Of a stretch of 47,708 bases of DNA, positions 8,639 to 15,937 are shown piece by piece; the first letter of the stretch is position 1, and each line of letters opens with the position of its first letter. The DNA comes from Rickettsiales bacterium. Lineage in GTDB: Bacteria; Bacteroidota; Bacteroidia; Cytophagales; Cyclobacteriaceae. The position numbers were made by a program, and so were the translations under genes. The notes beneath the pieces were generated by a model that saw only the letters and a list, made by a program, of their open reading frames with translations, was not told the origin of the DNA and did no database searches. The DNA lies in assembly GCA_002729235.1 (NCBI GenBank), contig PBTY01000033.1:27701-75408 (forward strand), written 5' to 3'.

Positions 8639-9604
8639 ATGAAAAACTATCTCCTTTTATTCTTCTTAGCCTTTGGCTCATATCATGTCGAGAGTCAAAA
8701 CATAAACACTGAACTCTATGAATACGTCAAGAATTCCCCAGAAAATGACGATGATGAAGCAGTCATTGCTTATCTCCAAAAAGGAGGAAAAAATCAAAGA
8801 GAGCAAGCAGAGTTAATTGCTTATTGGATCATGGAAAATGTAAGTTACGATATTGAGGCTTATACTTCTGGAAACTATCAATCCTCTAATTGGGACGTAA
8901 CCTTCTATTCTAAAAAAGGCGTCTGTGCTGGGTATGCAAACCTTTTTAAAGAACTCTGTGAACGACTACACATTGAATGCCTGGTTGTTTCTGGATATGC
9001 CAAAGGTTATAGTTACGATCCCAACGTGCATTTCACAGAATCTAATCACGCTTGGAATATTGTGATTATAGGGGATGACCATTATTTATTCGATGTTACC
9101 TGGGCTAGCGGATATGCAACAGAAATGTTTGGAGAATTAGAATACATCAAATTTCCTAAAACAGCACATCTATTTGCTTCACCAGAAGAGTTTGTTGAGA
9201 AACACTTGCCAAGCCAAAGAAGATGGCAACTACTAGATCACCCAATATCACTGGATCAATTCGAAAAATTCTCTACGTATGAAGAAATGCAAGGTTTGAA
9301 TCCAGATCTCTACAACTATAATGATAGCATTGATGGGTATCTGAAACTCGATTTTATTGATAGAAGATTAAAGGATGTTGAAGAAAATCTAATTGTCAAC
9401 CCAGATGATCAAGGTATTCCAATTGACTATGAACACATAGCTCATGCTTATAGCCAGAATCATATCAACCAGACATTTCTTCAGTTGAGCAAACATTATT
9501 ATCAGATTGCAAAATCTAAATACATGCAAATCGAAGACAAAAAGAGGTGTGATTACATGATTGATTATGTAAACTTCTATTTAGACAGACTCAATGGAGA
9601 GTGA
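8639..9604 (+). CDS. Secreted transglutaminase-like (cysteine protease fold) protein
   Basis: A 321-residue protein with a Sec signal peptide (cleavage probably near VESQ, residue 20). The transglutaminase-like core has Cys96 in KKGVCAGYANLFKELC, His137 in SNHAWNIV and Asp152 in YLFDVTWASGY, the expected papain-like Cys-His-Asp order. Such bacterial proteins may act as peptidases or peptide cross-linkers in the periplasm; the substrate is not predictable. Residues 210-321 form an all-helical C-terminal extension of unknown role. It is divergent from the lipoprotein pair to the left. A TGAAAAA/TTTTTCA dyad overlaps its stop codon. Confidence 0.9.
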   Translation: MKNYLLLFFLAFGSYHVESQNINTELYEYVKNSPENDDDEAVIAYLQKGGKNQREQAELIAYWIMENVSYDIEAYTSGNYQSSNWDVTFYSKKGVCAGYANLFKELCERLHIECLVVSGYAKGYSYDPNVHFTESNHAWNIVIIGDDHYLFDVTWASGYATEMFGELEYIKFPKTAHLFASPEEFVEKHLPSQRRWQLLDHPISLDQFEKFSTYEEMQGLNPDLYNYNDSIDGYLKLDFIDRRLKDVEENLIVNPDDQGIPIDYEHIAHAYSQNHINQTFLQLSKHYYQIAKSKYMQIEDKKRCDYMIDYVNFYLDRLNGE

Positions 9605-9630
9605 AAAAACTTTTTCATCCAAACTGTAAC

Positions 9631-9685
9631 AAAAATCGTCTCGCAGTATCTAAGCAATAAAAACTTAGAAAATGAGACGATTTTT
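9631..9685 (+). promoter_or_regulatory. 12-bp inverted repeat whose 3' arm begins at the hydrolase start codon
   Basis: AAAAATCGTCTC (9631-9642) is exactly complementary to GAGACGATTTTT (9674-9685). The second arm begins with the G of the ATG (9672-9674) and covers codons 2-5. Inside, TCTAAG (9649-9654) pairs with CTTAGA (9664-9669). An mRNA starting upstream would fold into a two-tier hairpin holding the start codon. It could alternatively act as a DNA operator. Confidence 0.7.
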
Positions 9686-10505
9686 TTACTTAACTACTTT
9701 CATCTTATTCACCACTTTCAGTTTTGCTCAGAGCAAGGCTTATCAAGTGAAAGTGTCTGGCAAGGGCCAGCCGATTGTCTTCTTACCAGGATTCACTTGT
9801 CCGGGTTCAATATGGGACCATACCATCTCCAATCTGAAGGATAATTATCAAACCCATCAATTTACCTACGCAGGTTTTGGTGGCGTTCCAGAAATCGAAT
9901 TGCCATGGTACGGGACATTGGCAGACGAGATTTCGGCTTACATCGAAGACAACAACTTGAAAAATGTAACAATTATCGGTCACAGCATGGGCGGGATGCT
10001 AGCGATCGACATTGCTGCTAAGCTTCCAAAAAGAGTCAAGAAAATGGTACTGGTAGATGCCCTGCCGAACATTCGGGAAATCATCATGCCACAGGTTCCG
10101 GTTGAGCAAATTGTATTTGACAATCCATATAACAACCAAATGATTGCTGCCAGTGATTCCGCTCTGAGGGTAACTGCCGGATACATGGCGATGGGGATGA
10201 GTAATCAAACCAGCCATCATCAGGAATTGATCGACTACATTCTTCAATCAGATCGTAAAACTTATGTCTATGGCTATACAGAATTGCTAAAACTGGACCT
10301 AAAGGAGAAACTCAAAGAACTTGATACAGAAACCTTGATTCTTGGAGCAGATTTTCCTACTAAAGAAGCTGTGCTACCCAATTTTGAGTCGCAATATGAA
10401 AACCTCAAAAAGAAGGAAATTAAGATAGCGACCAACAGTAAGCACTTCATTATGTATGACCAACCAGAGTGGTTCTACCAGGAAGTCAATAACTTTCTTG
10501 ACTAA
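9672..10505 (+). CDS. Secreted alpha/beta hydrolase
   Basis: A 277-residue protein with a signal peptide (cleavage near FAQ, residue 20). The fold is shown by the oxyanion-side PIVFLPGFTCPGSIWD, nucleophile elbow GHSMGG with Ser105, and C-terminal His258 in SKHFIMYDQPEWFYQEVNNF; the acid is probably Asp227 in LGADFPT. It belongs to the esterase/peptidase-like alpha/beta hydrolases, with no clear substrate. Unusually, it is the first gene of an operon with an ECF sigma factor, whose ATG directly follows this stop (TAAATG). Its start codon sits within a strong inverted repeat, so synthesis may be controlled at translation. Confidence 0.92.
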   Translation: MRRFFYLTTFILFTTFSFAQSKAYQVKVSGKGQPIVFLPGFTCPGSIWDHTISNLKDNYQTHQFTYAGFGGVPEIELPWYGTLADEISAYIEDNNLKNVTIIGHSMGGMLAIDIAAKLPKRVKKMVLVDALPNIREIIMPQVPVEQIVFDNPYNNQMIAASDSALRVTAGYMAMGMSNQTSHHQELIDYILQSDRKTYVYGYTELLKLDLKEKLKELDTETLILGADFPTKEAVLPNFESQYENLKKKEIKIATNSKHFIMYDQPEWFYQEVNNFLD

Positions 10506-10994
10506 ATGAAGGATCTCAACCGTCAATTCGAAACCTATTACAACGAATACCAGGACATGGTTCACACACTGTGTCTTGGTTATTCCAAAGGGGATCAGGA
10601 TCTCACCAATGATCTGGTACAAGAGACTTTCATCAACTTATGGAAAGCCTTACCAAAATTCGAAGCGAGATCATCTCCTAAAACCTGGATTTACAGAATC
10701 TGTGTGAACACGTGTTTGCTTCACATCAGAAAAAATAAGAACAAAAAAACAGAGGCTCTTGAAACCAATCATTCAGGAATTGCTGAAGAACCCAGAACAG
10801 ATAAAAATTACACTGAATTGTATCAAGCAATTGGTCAACTCAAGGAACTGGACCGGATCATTATCATGCTGGTGCTAGACGATCTCAAATATGCCGAAAT
10901 AGCAGAGATCACAGGGATAACAGAAAGCAACCTAAGAGTGAAAATCTTGAGAGCTAAACAAAAACTAAATAAGATATTAAGTCATGGAAGATAA
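10506..10994 (+). CDS. ECF-type RNA polymerase sigma factor
   Basis: A 162-residue group 4 sigma factor. Region 2 at about 14-75 includes DLVQETFINLWKALPKFE and SSPKTWIYRICVNTCLLHIR (the -10 recognition helix). Region 4 at about 105-160 includes LKELDRIIIMLVLDDLKYAE and the helix-turn-helix ITGITESNLRVKILRAKQKL. The start is immediate after the hydrolase stop, and the last 11 bp overlap the next gene, which encodes a membrane protein that is the obvious anti-sigma candidate. The regulon is unknown, but an exported enzyme in the same operon suggests an envelope signal. Confidence 0.95.
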   Translation: MKDLNRQFETYYNEYQDMVHTLCLGYSKGDQDLTNDLVQETFINLWKALPKFEARSSPKTWIYRICVNTCLLHIRKNKNKKTEALETNHSGIAEEPRTDKNYTELYQAIGQLKELDRIIIMLVLDDLKYAEIAEITGITESNLRVKILRAKQKLNKILSHGR

Positions 10995-11574
10995 TTTTGA
11001 TCAACTTAAGGACAGCTGGAAAGCTGCCAAAAAAGAGCACTCTGCTCCTGATAGCATCACCATGCTCAAAACTGTGGTAGAAAACCACAACAAGTCCAAA
11101 AAAGCACATATCTGGAATGCCGCTATTCTTAGTTCCGTGGTTATTGGGTTGCTAGCCTTTTTCTATTTTCTAGCGCCTATGCAGGATACACTTAGCCGAA
11201 TTGGAATCGCGCTGATGATAGGAGGTCTTATTGTGAGAATTGTGATCGAGCTCATTAGTCATCAAAAAGCAAGTGGTATTAATTATGCTGCAAGCAGTGA
11301 GGAATCAGCTGGACAAGCCAAAGACTTTTACAACTATCGCAAGAAAATACATGGACCAGTTACTGCTATAATTATAGCACTTTACACCATTGGATTTTAT
11401 TCCCTAACACCAGAGTTTTCCAGGTATTTCAGTACGTTTTGGATGTGGATGATGGATGGTAGCTATCTGGTAATTGGAATAATACTGTTTGTAGGCATCC
11501 GCAAAGGAGTCGTACAGGAAATGAGGGATTTGAAGCGAATCAATGAAATTCAAAGTGCTATTAACGAGTCATAA
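10984..11574 (+). CDS. Four-helix membrane protein, candidate anti-sigma factor
   Basis: A 196-residue protein whose start overlaps the sigma gene by 11 bp. Residues 1-43 are soluble and charged (DQLKDSWKAAKKEH), then four membrane segments at about 44-63, 72-92, 123-140 and 158-172. The C-terminal 24 residues are cytoplasmic and charged. Overlap with an ECF gene and a short cytoplasmic N-terminal region fit an anti-sigma role, as in other Bacteroidota sigma/anti-sigma pairs. There is no zinc-binding HxxxCxxC motif and no recognisable periplasmic sensor domain, so any release mechanism would differ from the RsrA/RseA types. Function is inferred from position only. Confidence 0.85.
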   Translation: MEDNFDQLKDSWKAAKKEHSAPDSITMLKTVVENHNKSKKAHIWNAAILSSVVIGLLAFFYFLAPMQDTLSRIGIALMIGGLIVRIVIELISHQKASGINYAASSEESAGQAKDFYNYRKKIHGPVTAIIIALYTIGFYSLTPEFSRYFSTFWMWMMDGSYLVIGIILFVGIRKGVVQEMRDLKRINEIQSAINES

Positions 11575-11583
11575 ATAACCTAA

Positions 11584-11646
11584 ACTTAACAACACACTGA
11601 GGTCGGTTAAGTCATCTTTAAACTTACATGAAGATGCTAGCCGACC
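11584..11646 (+). ncRNA. Intergenic stem-loops with two mutually exclusive pairings
   Basis: GGTCGG...CATCTT (11601-11617) pairs with AAGATG...CCGACC (11631-11646) with small bulges and a 13-nt loop. ACTTAAC (11584-11590) is exactly complementary to GTTAAGT (11606-11612), which lies inside the first arm of the larger stem, so only one helix can form at a time. No U-run follows. It is located between the sigma operon and the next gene, 53 nt before its ATG. The layout resembles an attenuator or a small structured RNA; transcription is unproven. Confidence 0.45.
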
Positions 11647-11669
11647 ATTGCTTCTGAATTATTCCACCT

Positions 11670-11704
11670 GTTCATTTGTATTCCCAACAAGCTAACAAAT
11701 GAAC
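11670..11704 (+). promoter_or_regulatory. 10-bp inverted repeat with the start codon inside its 3' arm
   Basis: GTTCATTTGT (11670-11679) is exactly complementary to ACAAATGAAC (11695-11704), with a 15-nt loop. The ATG at 11699-11701 is in the middle of the second arm, so mRNA folding would fully pair the start codon. It is the same arrangement as at 9631-9685, two genes earlier. Confidence 0.65.
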
Positions 11705-12256
11705 ACACTAAAACTGCTGACGCTCACCGTCATGCTTTCGGTGAGTCAGAATGTCCTATCGCAAACATTCGATGCCTCCGCAAAAGCCTATGGACATCTG
11801 GTATTGCATGACCAAACACTCGAAGGCACCATTGATGTGAATATGGATCTGGATCAGGTCTTACTCAGCATTGACAATTCCATGAAAATCTATAGCGCAC
11901 GGGATGTCAAGGAGATTATCATCAAAGGCAAATCTGCCTACGTAGGACAAAAATTGAACGATGAATTCTTCCTTATGGAAGTTGTCACATCTGGCCAAAT
12001 CTCCATTTTACATAAATCAGGAATCGAAAAAGACCCGTATACACACAAAGAGTATTCTGGATATTTTGTTGAGAAAAAAGGTCATTTACAGGAGTTGGAA
12101 AAGAAAAAGGACTTTCTAGACCTGTTTGGAGATGACGAAAAGTGGATGTCCATTCGGATCAAAAACCAGGGCTACGATCTGGAAAACAAAGCCGATATTC
12201 GAGCGGCATTTGACTATTACAACCAAAGCTTTGAAGCAAGTAATCCAAGCCCCTGA
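11699..12256 (+). CDS. Hypothetical secreted protein
   Basis: A 185-residue protein with a Sec signal (MNTLKLLTLTVMLSVSQNVLSQ; cleavage after LSQ, near residue 22). The mature part looks like a beta-rich module followed by a basic helix (GHLQELEKKKDFLDLFGDDE). It contains phrases typical of Bacteroidota periplasmic proteins that set a value through 'AKEI/VKEIIIKGKSAYVG'-like strands, but I recognise no named family. It follows the hydrolase/sigma/membrane-protein operon after a 124-bp gap holding two sets of inverted repeats, so it may be separately regulated, perhaps as a target of the sigma factor. That link is inference. Confidence 0.82.
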   Translation: MNTLKLLTLTVMLSVSQNVLSQTFDASAKAYGHLVLHDQTLEGTIDVNMDLDQVLLSIDNSMKIYSARDVKEIIIKGKSAYVGQKLNDEFFLMEVVTSGQISILHKSGIEKDPYTHKEYSGYFVEKKGHLQELEKKKDFLDLFGDDEKWMSIRIKNQGYDLENKADIRAAFDYYNQSFEASNPSP

Positions 12257-12369
12257 ACCTCTATTCCATTAAATTGGTCGAAATAACGGATCAAAACCGC
12301 ATAAAATCAAAACTTACCGGCCACATTTGTGAGACAACCTAATACTTTTTGTATTCGTTTGAAGAGATA

Positions 12370-12690
12370 ATGCAGATCAATAGGACCTTACATAGTAGAT
12401 ACTTTTCTCAAATGCCGACTTTTCTAAGGCTATTTGGAATACTCTCATTGTCATTTGTCCTTACTTTCTCCTCTGCATTTGCTGCACAAACTGTAGAGGA
12501 AGAAGAAGTCAAAACTGAGGAACGCCACCTCATTAAAACCACCTGTTTTCAGTTTGTCAATCCTGACAAGGAAGAACAGTCCTTCTTCCCTAAACCAGTA
12601 TACCAATCTCATGATATTGTACAGGTATCAACAACTATTGATACCCCGAAGATCTACCTGCTTCATTGCCAATGGGTCTTCTATGAGTAG
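12370..12690 (+). CDS. Small exported protein of unknown function
   Basis: 106 residues from the ATG at 12370; a TTG seven codons upstream also keeps the frame but is less likely. An in-frame ATG at 12412 would give a more compact signal peptide (FGILSLSFVLTFSSAFAA) and is an equally good start. The predicted mature part begins near QTVEEEEVKTEE and is about 65 residues, acidic at first and ending in IYLLHCQWVFYE, with two cysteines that could form a disulfide. No known family. A small AATAC/GTATT hairpin (12341-12355) precedes it. Confidence 0.65.
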   Translation: MQINRTLHSRYFSQMPTFLRLFGILSLSFVLTFSSAFAAQTVEEEEVKTEERHLIKTTCFQFVNPDKEEQSFFPKPVYQSHDIVQVSTTIDTPKIYLLHCQWVFYE

Positions 12691-12693
12691 AAT

Positions 12694-12745
12694 AAGATAG
12701 TTCCGACAATGATCACTTCCAATTTGTTTTCATTACAACTATCTT
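12694..12745 (+). other. Long palindrome between two small genes
   Basis: AAGATAGTT (12694-12702) pairs perfectly with AACTATCTT (12737-12745); inside, AATGA (12708-12712) pairs with TCATT (12730-12734), leaving a 17-nt loop. It starts just after the stop of one small gene and ends 13 nt before the start of the next (12759). There is no U-run on the plus strand, so it is not a standard intrinsic terminator in that direction; on the minus strand it is preceded, not followed, by a T-run. The core repeats the dyad seen at 3825-3849. Confidence 0.55.
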
Positions 12746-12758
12746 AAAAATACTGACA

Positions 12759-13067
12759 ATGCAATCACAATTATATGTGGGAAAGGTACGCCCTTTGCAC
12801 ATTGATAAATCCCAATTGGCTAACTACCAATTTAAAAACAGCGAAGTACTCAGCTCAAAGGAAGCCATAAGGCGACGATGGGTAGACCTTAATCGAGGTA
12901 CGGAATTAGGAAAACTAAATAATGAACCATGTACGCTCATTTTTGAAAGTGAGGAAGGTGAACTTATAAGCCTGGAAGCCCACATTTGGGCCGTAACCAT
13001 GAAGAGTGTTATTCTACAAAGTGGACGAGTCATTCCGATCAAATGCATTCATAATATCATTTTCTAG
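12759..13067 (+). CDS. Small cytoplasmic protein of unknown function
   Basis: A 102-residue protein without signal peptide or membrane segment. The first half is basic (SSKEAIRRRWVDLNRGTELG); the second half reads as a small beta barrel (PCTLIFESEEGELISLEAHI, WAVTMKSVILQSGRVIPIKC) reminiscent of SH3-like or LSM-like folds, but this is only an impression of strand pattern. It is preceded by a palindrome and followed by a probable terminator (13121-13150), so it may be a single-gene unit. I recognise no family. Confidence 0.75.
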   Translation: MQSQLYVGKVRPLHIDKSQLANYQFKNSEVLSSKEAIRRRWVDLNRGTELGKLNNEPCTLIFESEEGELISLEAHIWAVTMKSVILQSGRVIPIKCIHNIIF

Positions 13068-13120
13068 GATAAGTAGCCTACTTCACCAATTAGATGCAGG
13101 TTACTTCACTTATTACCCAT

Positions 13121-13150
13121 CCTGCTCTTGACGATCTAGCAGGTTTCGTT
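13121..13150 (+). terminator. Probable intrinsic terminator
   Basis: CCTGCT (13121-13126) pairs with AGCAGG (13138-13143), an 11-nt loop, followed by TTTCGTTT. It lies 54 bp after the stop of the 102-residue protein and 37 bp before the next start. The stem is short and the T-run is interrupted, so termination may be partial. Confidence 0.5.
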
Positions 13151-13179
13151 TAACTTCCTTACTCCAAAAATGAAGAAGT

Positions 13180-15438
13180 ATGAAGAAGTTGTTGATCCCA
13201 CTAGTGGGACTGGGGATGCTATGGTCTTCCTGCTCAGACCCGAGAAGCTCCACTACCTTATCAGACCTCCTGCAGTCCACCAGTGGAATTACTGGTAAGT
13301 CTGAATACCTTCCTTCCCCCTATGTAGCTGCCGGAGATCGAGTATATCTGGTTGGTCTTCAGAATGGTTCTTTCCAGGATTTAGGGTGGCACATTTCTGG
13401 AGAAATGGGCGGCATCTGGGATCATCCCATCAAGCTCATGGATGGTTTTGCGTTAGGAATACAGACCAAATCCAAACAATACTGTCTTCATGAAGCCACA
13501 GAATTCACCAACTTTCCAGTGGGTAATCAGCATCTATTTGATCTGGAAAATGAATTGCTAGTAACCAGGTCTCAATTTGTTCCAGATGGCCTGGAAGGTG
13601 TGGTCATCGAGTATGTGATCACCAACAAATCTTCTAATACTTTGGAGGTTTCTCTAGACTTCACTGGCATGGTGGATCTCCGCCCTACATGGCTCGCGGA
13701 TAGTCTCAACATTCAAGATGGCAATGATGAAAGCACCTGGGATATAGAAACCCAATCATGGATGGCAAAGGATGCTAACAATAGTTGGTATACAGCATTT
13801 ACCACGAATCTAGAAGCGACTGATTTCCTACAAAGCACTAACCAATGTGTATATAAACGAAATGGTCAAGGTGTTGATTTGACACTTCAATCCTCTATTG
13901 AAATAGAATCTGGAGAATCTCTACCTGTCCAATACTACATTGCCGGATCCTATCAGTCAGAAGAAAACCTCAAACAGACACTTGAATTGCTGCAGAAAAA
14001 TGCTTCCGCGTTACTAATTTCAAAAATTGAGCGCTATCAATCCATTAAAAACACGGCTGAGCTGACCATTCCAGACGAACGAGTTCAGGAAATGTATACC
14101 TGGGTGAAATACAATACGGACTGGCTGATGCGAGATGTCCCAGAAATAGGTAGAGGCCTCTCTGCAGGTATTCCCGACTACCCCTGGTGGTTTGGCACTG
14201 ATAACACGTATGCCTTGCAAGGACTTCTGGTCACTGGGCAGCATGAAGAAGTAAAAGCCACGATCGATCTGATCTTTAAATTATCCGAATCGGTGAATGA
14301 CAATGGACGCATCATGCACGAGGCAAGTACCAATGGGGTAGTGTTCAACCCTGGAAATCTCAACACGACTCCCTATTTCATTAACCTGCTTTGGAAATAC
14401 TATGAGTGGACAGGCGACAAAGACTTTTTAGAGACAATCTATCCGAAAGTTCAAAAAGGACTATCCTGGTTGGAGTCTCGGGATAAGGATAGCAATGGCT
14501 ATCCAGACGGAGCCGGCATGATGGAAATCCACGGCTTGCACTCTGAAATGATCGATGTGGTGACCTACACGCAAGCAGCTTACTCAGCAGCTGCAAAAAT
14601 GGCCGAACAACTCCATGACCATGAAAACCAGGAGGCATACCAACAAAAAGCTGACCAGCTCAAAGAACAAATCAACTCCGATTGGTGGGTGGAGCAATCC
14701 AATTCCTTTGCTGATTTCCGTGCCTCCAGAGTGAAAACACTGAAACTAATCGATGATGCGATCATTCGATCAGACACGATCAACAAACCATGGGCAGTGG
14801 AAGAACTGGAAGGTTTGAAAAAACAAGTAGGCCGTCTTAGAGATAATCGAGTTCAGGGATTTGTAGTCCATCACAACTGGGTGATGAACACCCCAATGGA
14901 ACTTGGCATAGCTAATCCTGACAAGGCAGCCAAAGCACTGGAGACAGGTAGCAACTATGCCAGCAAGTACGGCATGTACGTGACGGGGCTGGATAGAGAT
15001 GAGTCTACAGAAGCCTCCTCCAAATGGAAAGTATTTAGCTATGTAGGTGCCGTGATGACGCTCCCAACTGGAGTGCAAGCCATTGGCGAAGCACGATATG
15101 GCAACCCAGACAAGTCATTGGACTACCTAAAAATGTTGAGCAACAGCTTTAGCTATGCACTGCCCGGCTCCATGTATGAAGTGAGCCCGGACTATGGGAT
15201 GATCTGCCAGGCATGGAACATCTATGCAGTAGCCACTCCGATCATAGAGCATTACTTTGGAGTGAAGCCGATGGCCTATGAAAAGAAAGTCATCATAGAT
15301 CCCAACTTCCCCTCTGGCTGGGACAATGCAAAGCTTGATAACATCCGAGTAGGTGACAATGTGATCTCGATAGAAAAAGTAGGCGATGAAATCAACGTGA
15401 CTCAAAAACTGAACTGGGAGATAGACGTACGGGAGTGA
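13180..15438 (+). CDS. Lipoprotein glycoside hydrolase with (alpha/alpha)6 barrel, glycogen-debranching-like
   Basis: A 752-residue protein with lipobox LWSSC (Cys18). Residues 45-270 are a beta-sandwich (LGWHISGEMGGIWDHPIKLM). Residues 290-660 are an (alpha/alpha)6 barrel with the signature GIPDYPWWFGTDNTYALQG and later SNGYPDGAGMMEIHG and VTYTQAAYSAAAKMAEQL, resembling the C-terminal glucosidase domain of glycogen debranching enzyme and related GH families. A short beta tail closes the protein. It likely hydrolyses alpha-linked oligosaccharides at the cell surface or in the periplasm; exact linkage is not visible. A 10-bp tandem duplication (ATGAAGAAGT twice, 13170-13189) puts an out-of-frame ATG just before the true one. 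The lipobox selects 13180. Confidence 0.85.
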   Translation: MKKLLIPLVGLGMLWSSCSDPRSSTTLSDLLQSTSGITGKSEYLPSPYVAAGDRVYLVGLQNGSFQDLGWHISGEMGGIWDHPIKLMDGFALGIQTKSKQYCLHEATEFTNFPVGNQHLFDLENELLVTRSQFVPDGLEGVVIEYVITNKSSNTLEVSLDFTGMVDLRPTWLADSLNIQDGNDESTWDIETQSWMAKDANNSWYTAFTTNLEATDFLQSTNQCVYKRNGQGVDLTLQSSIEIESGESLPVQYYIAGSYQSEENLKQTLELLQKNASALLISKIERYQSIKNTAELTIPDERVQEMYTWVKYNTDWLMRDVPEIGRGLSAGIPDYPWWFGTDNTYALQGLLVTGQHEEVKATIDLIFKLSESVNDNGRIMHEASTNGVVFNPGNLNTTPYFINLLWKYYEWTGDKDFLETIYPKVQKGLSWLESRDKDSNGYPDGAGMMEIHGLHSEMIDVVTYTQAAYSAAAKMAEQLHDHENQEAYQQKADQLKEQINSDWWVEQSNSFADFRASRVKTLKLIDDAIIRSDTINKPWAVEELEGLKKQVGRLRDNRVQGFVVHHNWVMNTPMELGIANPDKAAKALETGSNYASKYGMYVTGLDRDESTEASSKWKVFSYVGAVMTLPTGVQAIGEARYGNPDKSLDYLKMLSNSFSYALPGSMYEVSPDYGMICQAWNIYAVATPIIEHYFGVKPMAYEKKVIIDPNFPSGWDNAKLDNIRVGDNVISIEKVGDEINVTQKLNWEIDVRE

Positions 15439-15510
15439 TAGTTCATATGAAGCCTTCCCATTCCAATCATTTAAGCAAATCATGTGTCTCAGTAATCAAA
15501 GCATTTAGCT

Positions 15511-15915
15511 ATGAAACGTCTTATCTATCTTTTTTTGGTCATCATTATCGGAGTAAACCTTATTTCATGCGAAAAACAAGATGCAGAACCTCAATTGAGA
15601 GAATTGCCGGGAAGTTGGCAGTGGACGGCAACCTGCGGTGGATTTACAGGAGCATGTAGCTATCCTGATGAGGAAAATTATAAGTCTCTTGAAATCAATG
15701 ATGCTAGATATATCGAATGGACCAATGGTTCCATCACCATTGACATGGAATATGTAATTATTGATACACTAATCTCCGAGTCTAATTACCCCTACGAAGT
15801 AACCTATGAGTTATCACTAGAAGATGGTAGTAGGCTAGATATTACGTTATTCAAAGAACTGAATAAACTAGCCATCGGTAACGATCCCTTCCTGGATTAC
15901 TATGAAGGAAAATAA
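15511..15915 (+). CDS. Small hypothetical lipoprotein
   Basis: A 134-residue protein with a clear SPII signal (VIIIGVNLISC, Cys20). The mature part begins EKQDAEPQLRELPGSWQWTA, has a Cys pair (TCGGFTGAC) and a beta-rich pattern that fits a lipocalin-like or META-type small barrel often seen in Bacteroidota lipoproteins, as the 'L-x-G-x-W' start (LPGSWQW) suggests. No catalytic residues are visible. It is 72 bp after the glycoside hydrolase and could be read through from it. Function is unknown. Confidence 0.82.
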   Translation: MKRLIYLFLVIIIGVNLISCEKQDAEPQLRELPGSWQWTATCGGFTGACSYPDEENYKSLEINDARYIEWTNGSITIDMEYVIIDTLISESNYPYEVTYELSLEDGSRLDITLFKELNKLAIGNDPFLDYYEGK

Positions 15916-15937
15916 AATTAGCTTTCCTTTCCTTGCC

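Noticed and set aside
11584-11612. ACTTAAC and GTTAAGT look like the R'' (RYYYAAC) and R' (GTTRRRY) boxes of an integron attC site.
   Set aside because: The boxes are only 15 bp apart, much less than an attC needs for its L boxes, and no integrase or cassette structure is present. I kept the pairing as an alternative helix only.
14381-15483. Several minus-strand open frames of 68-118 codons within the glycoside hydrolase gene region.
   Set aside because: All are antisense to a well-supported glycoside hydrolase, with cysteine- and serine-rich shadow composition.
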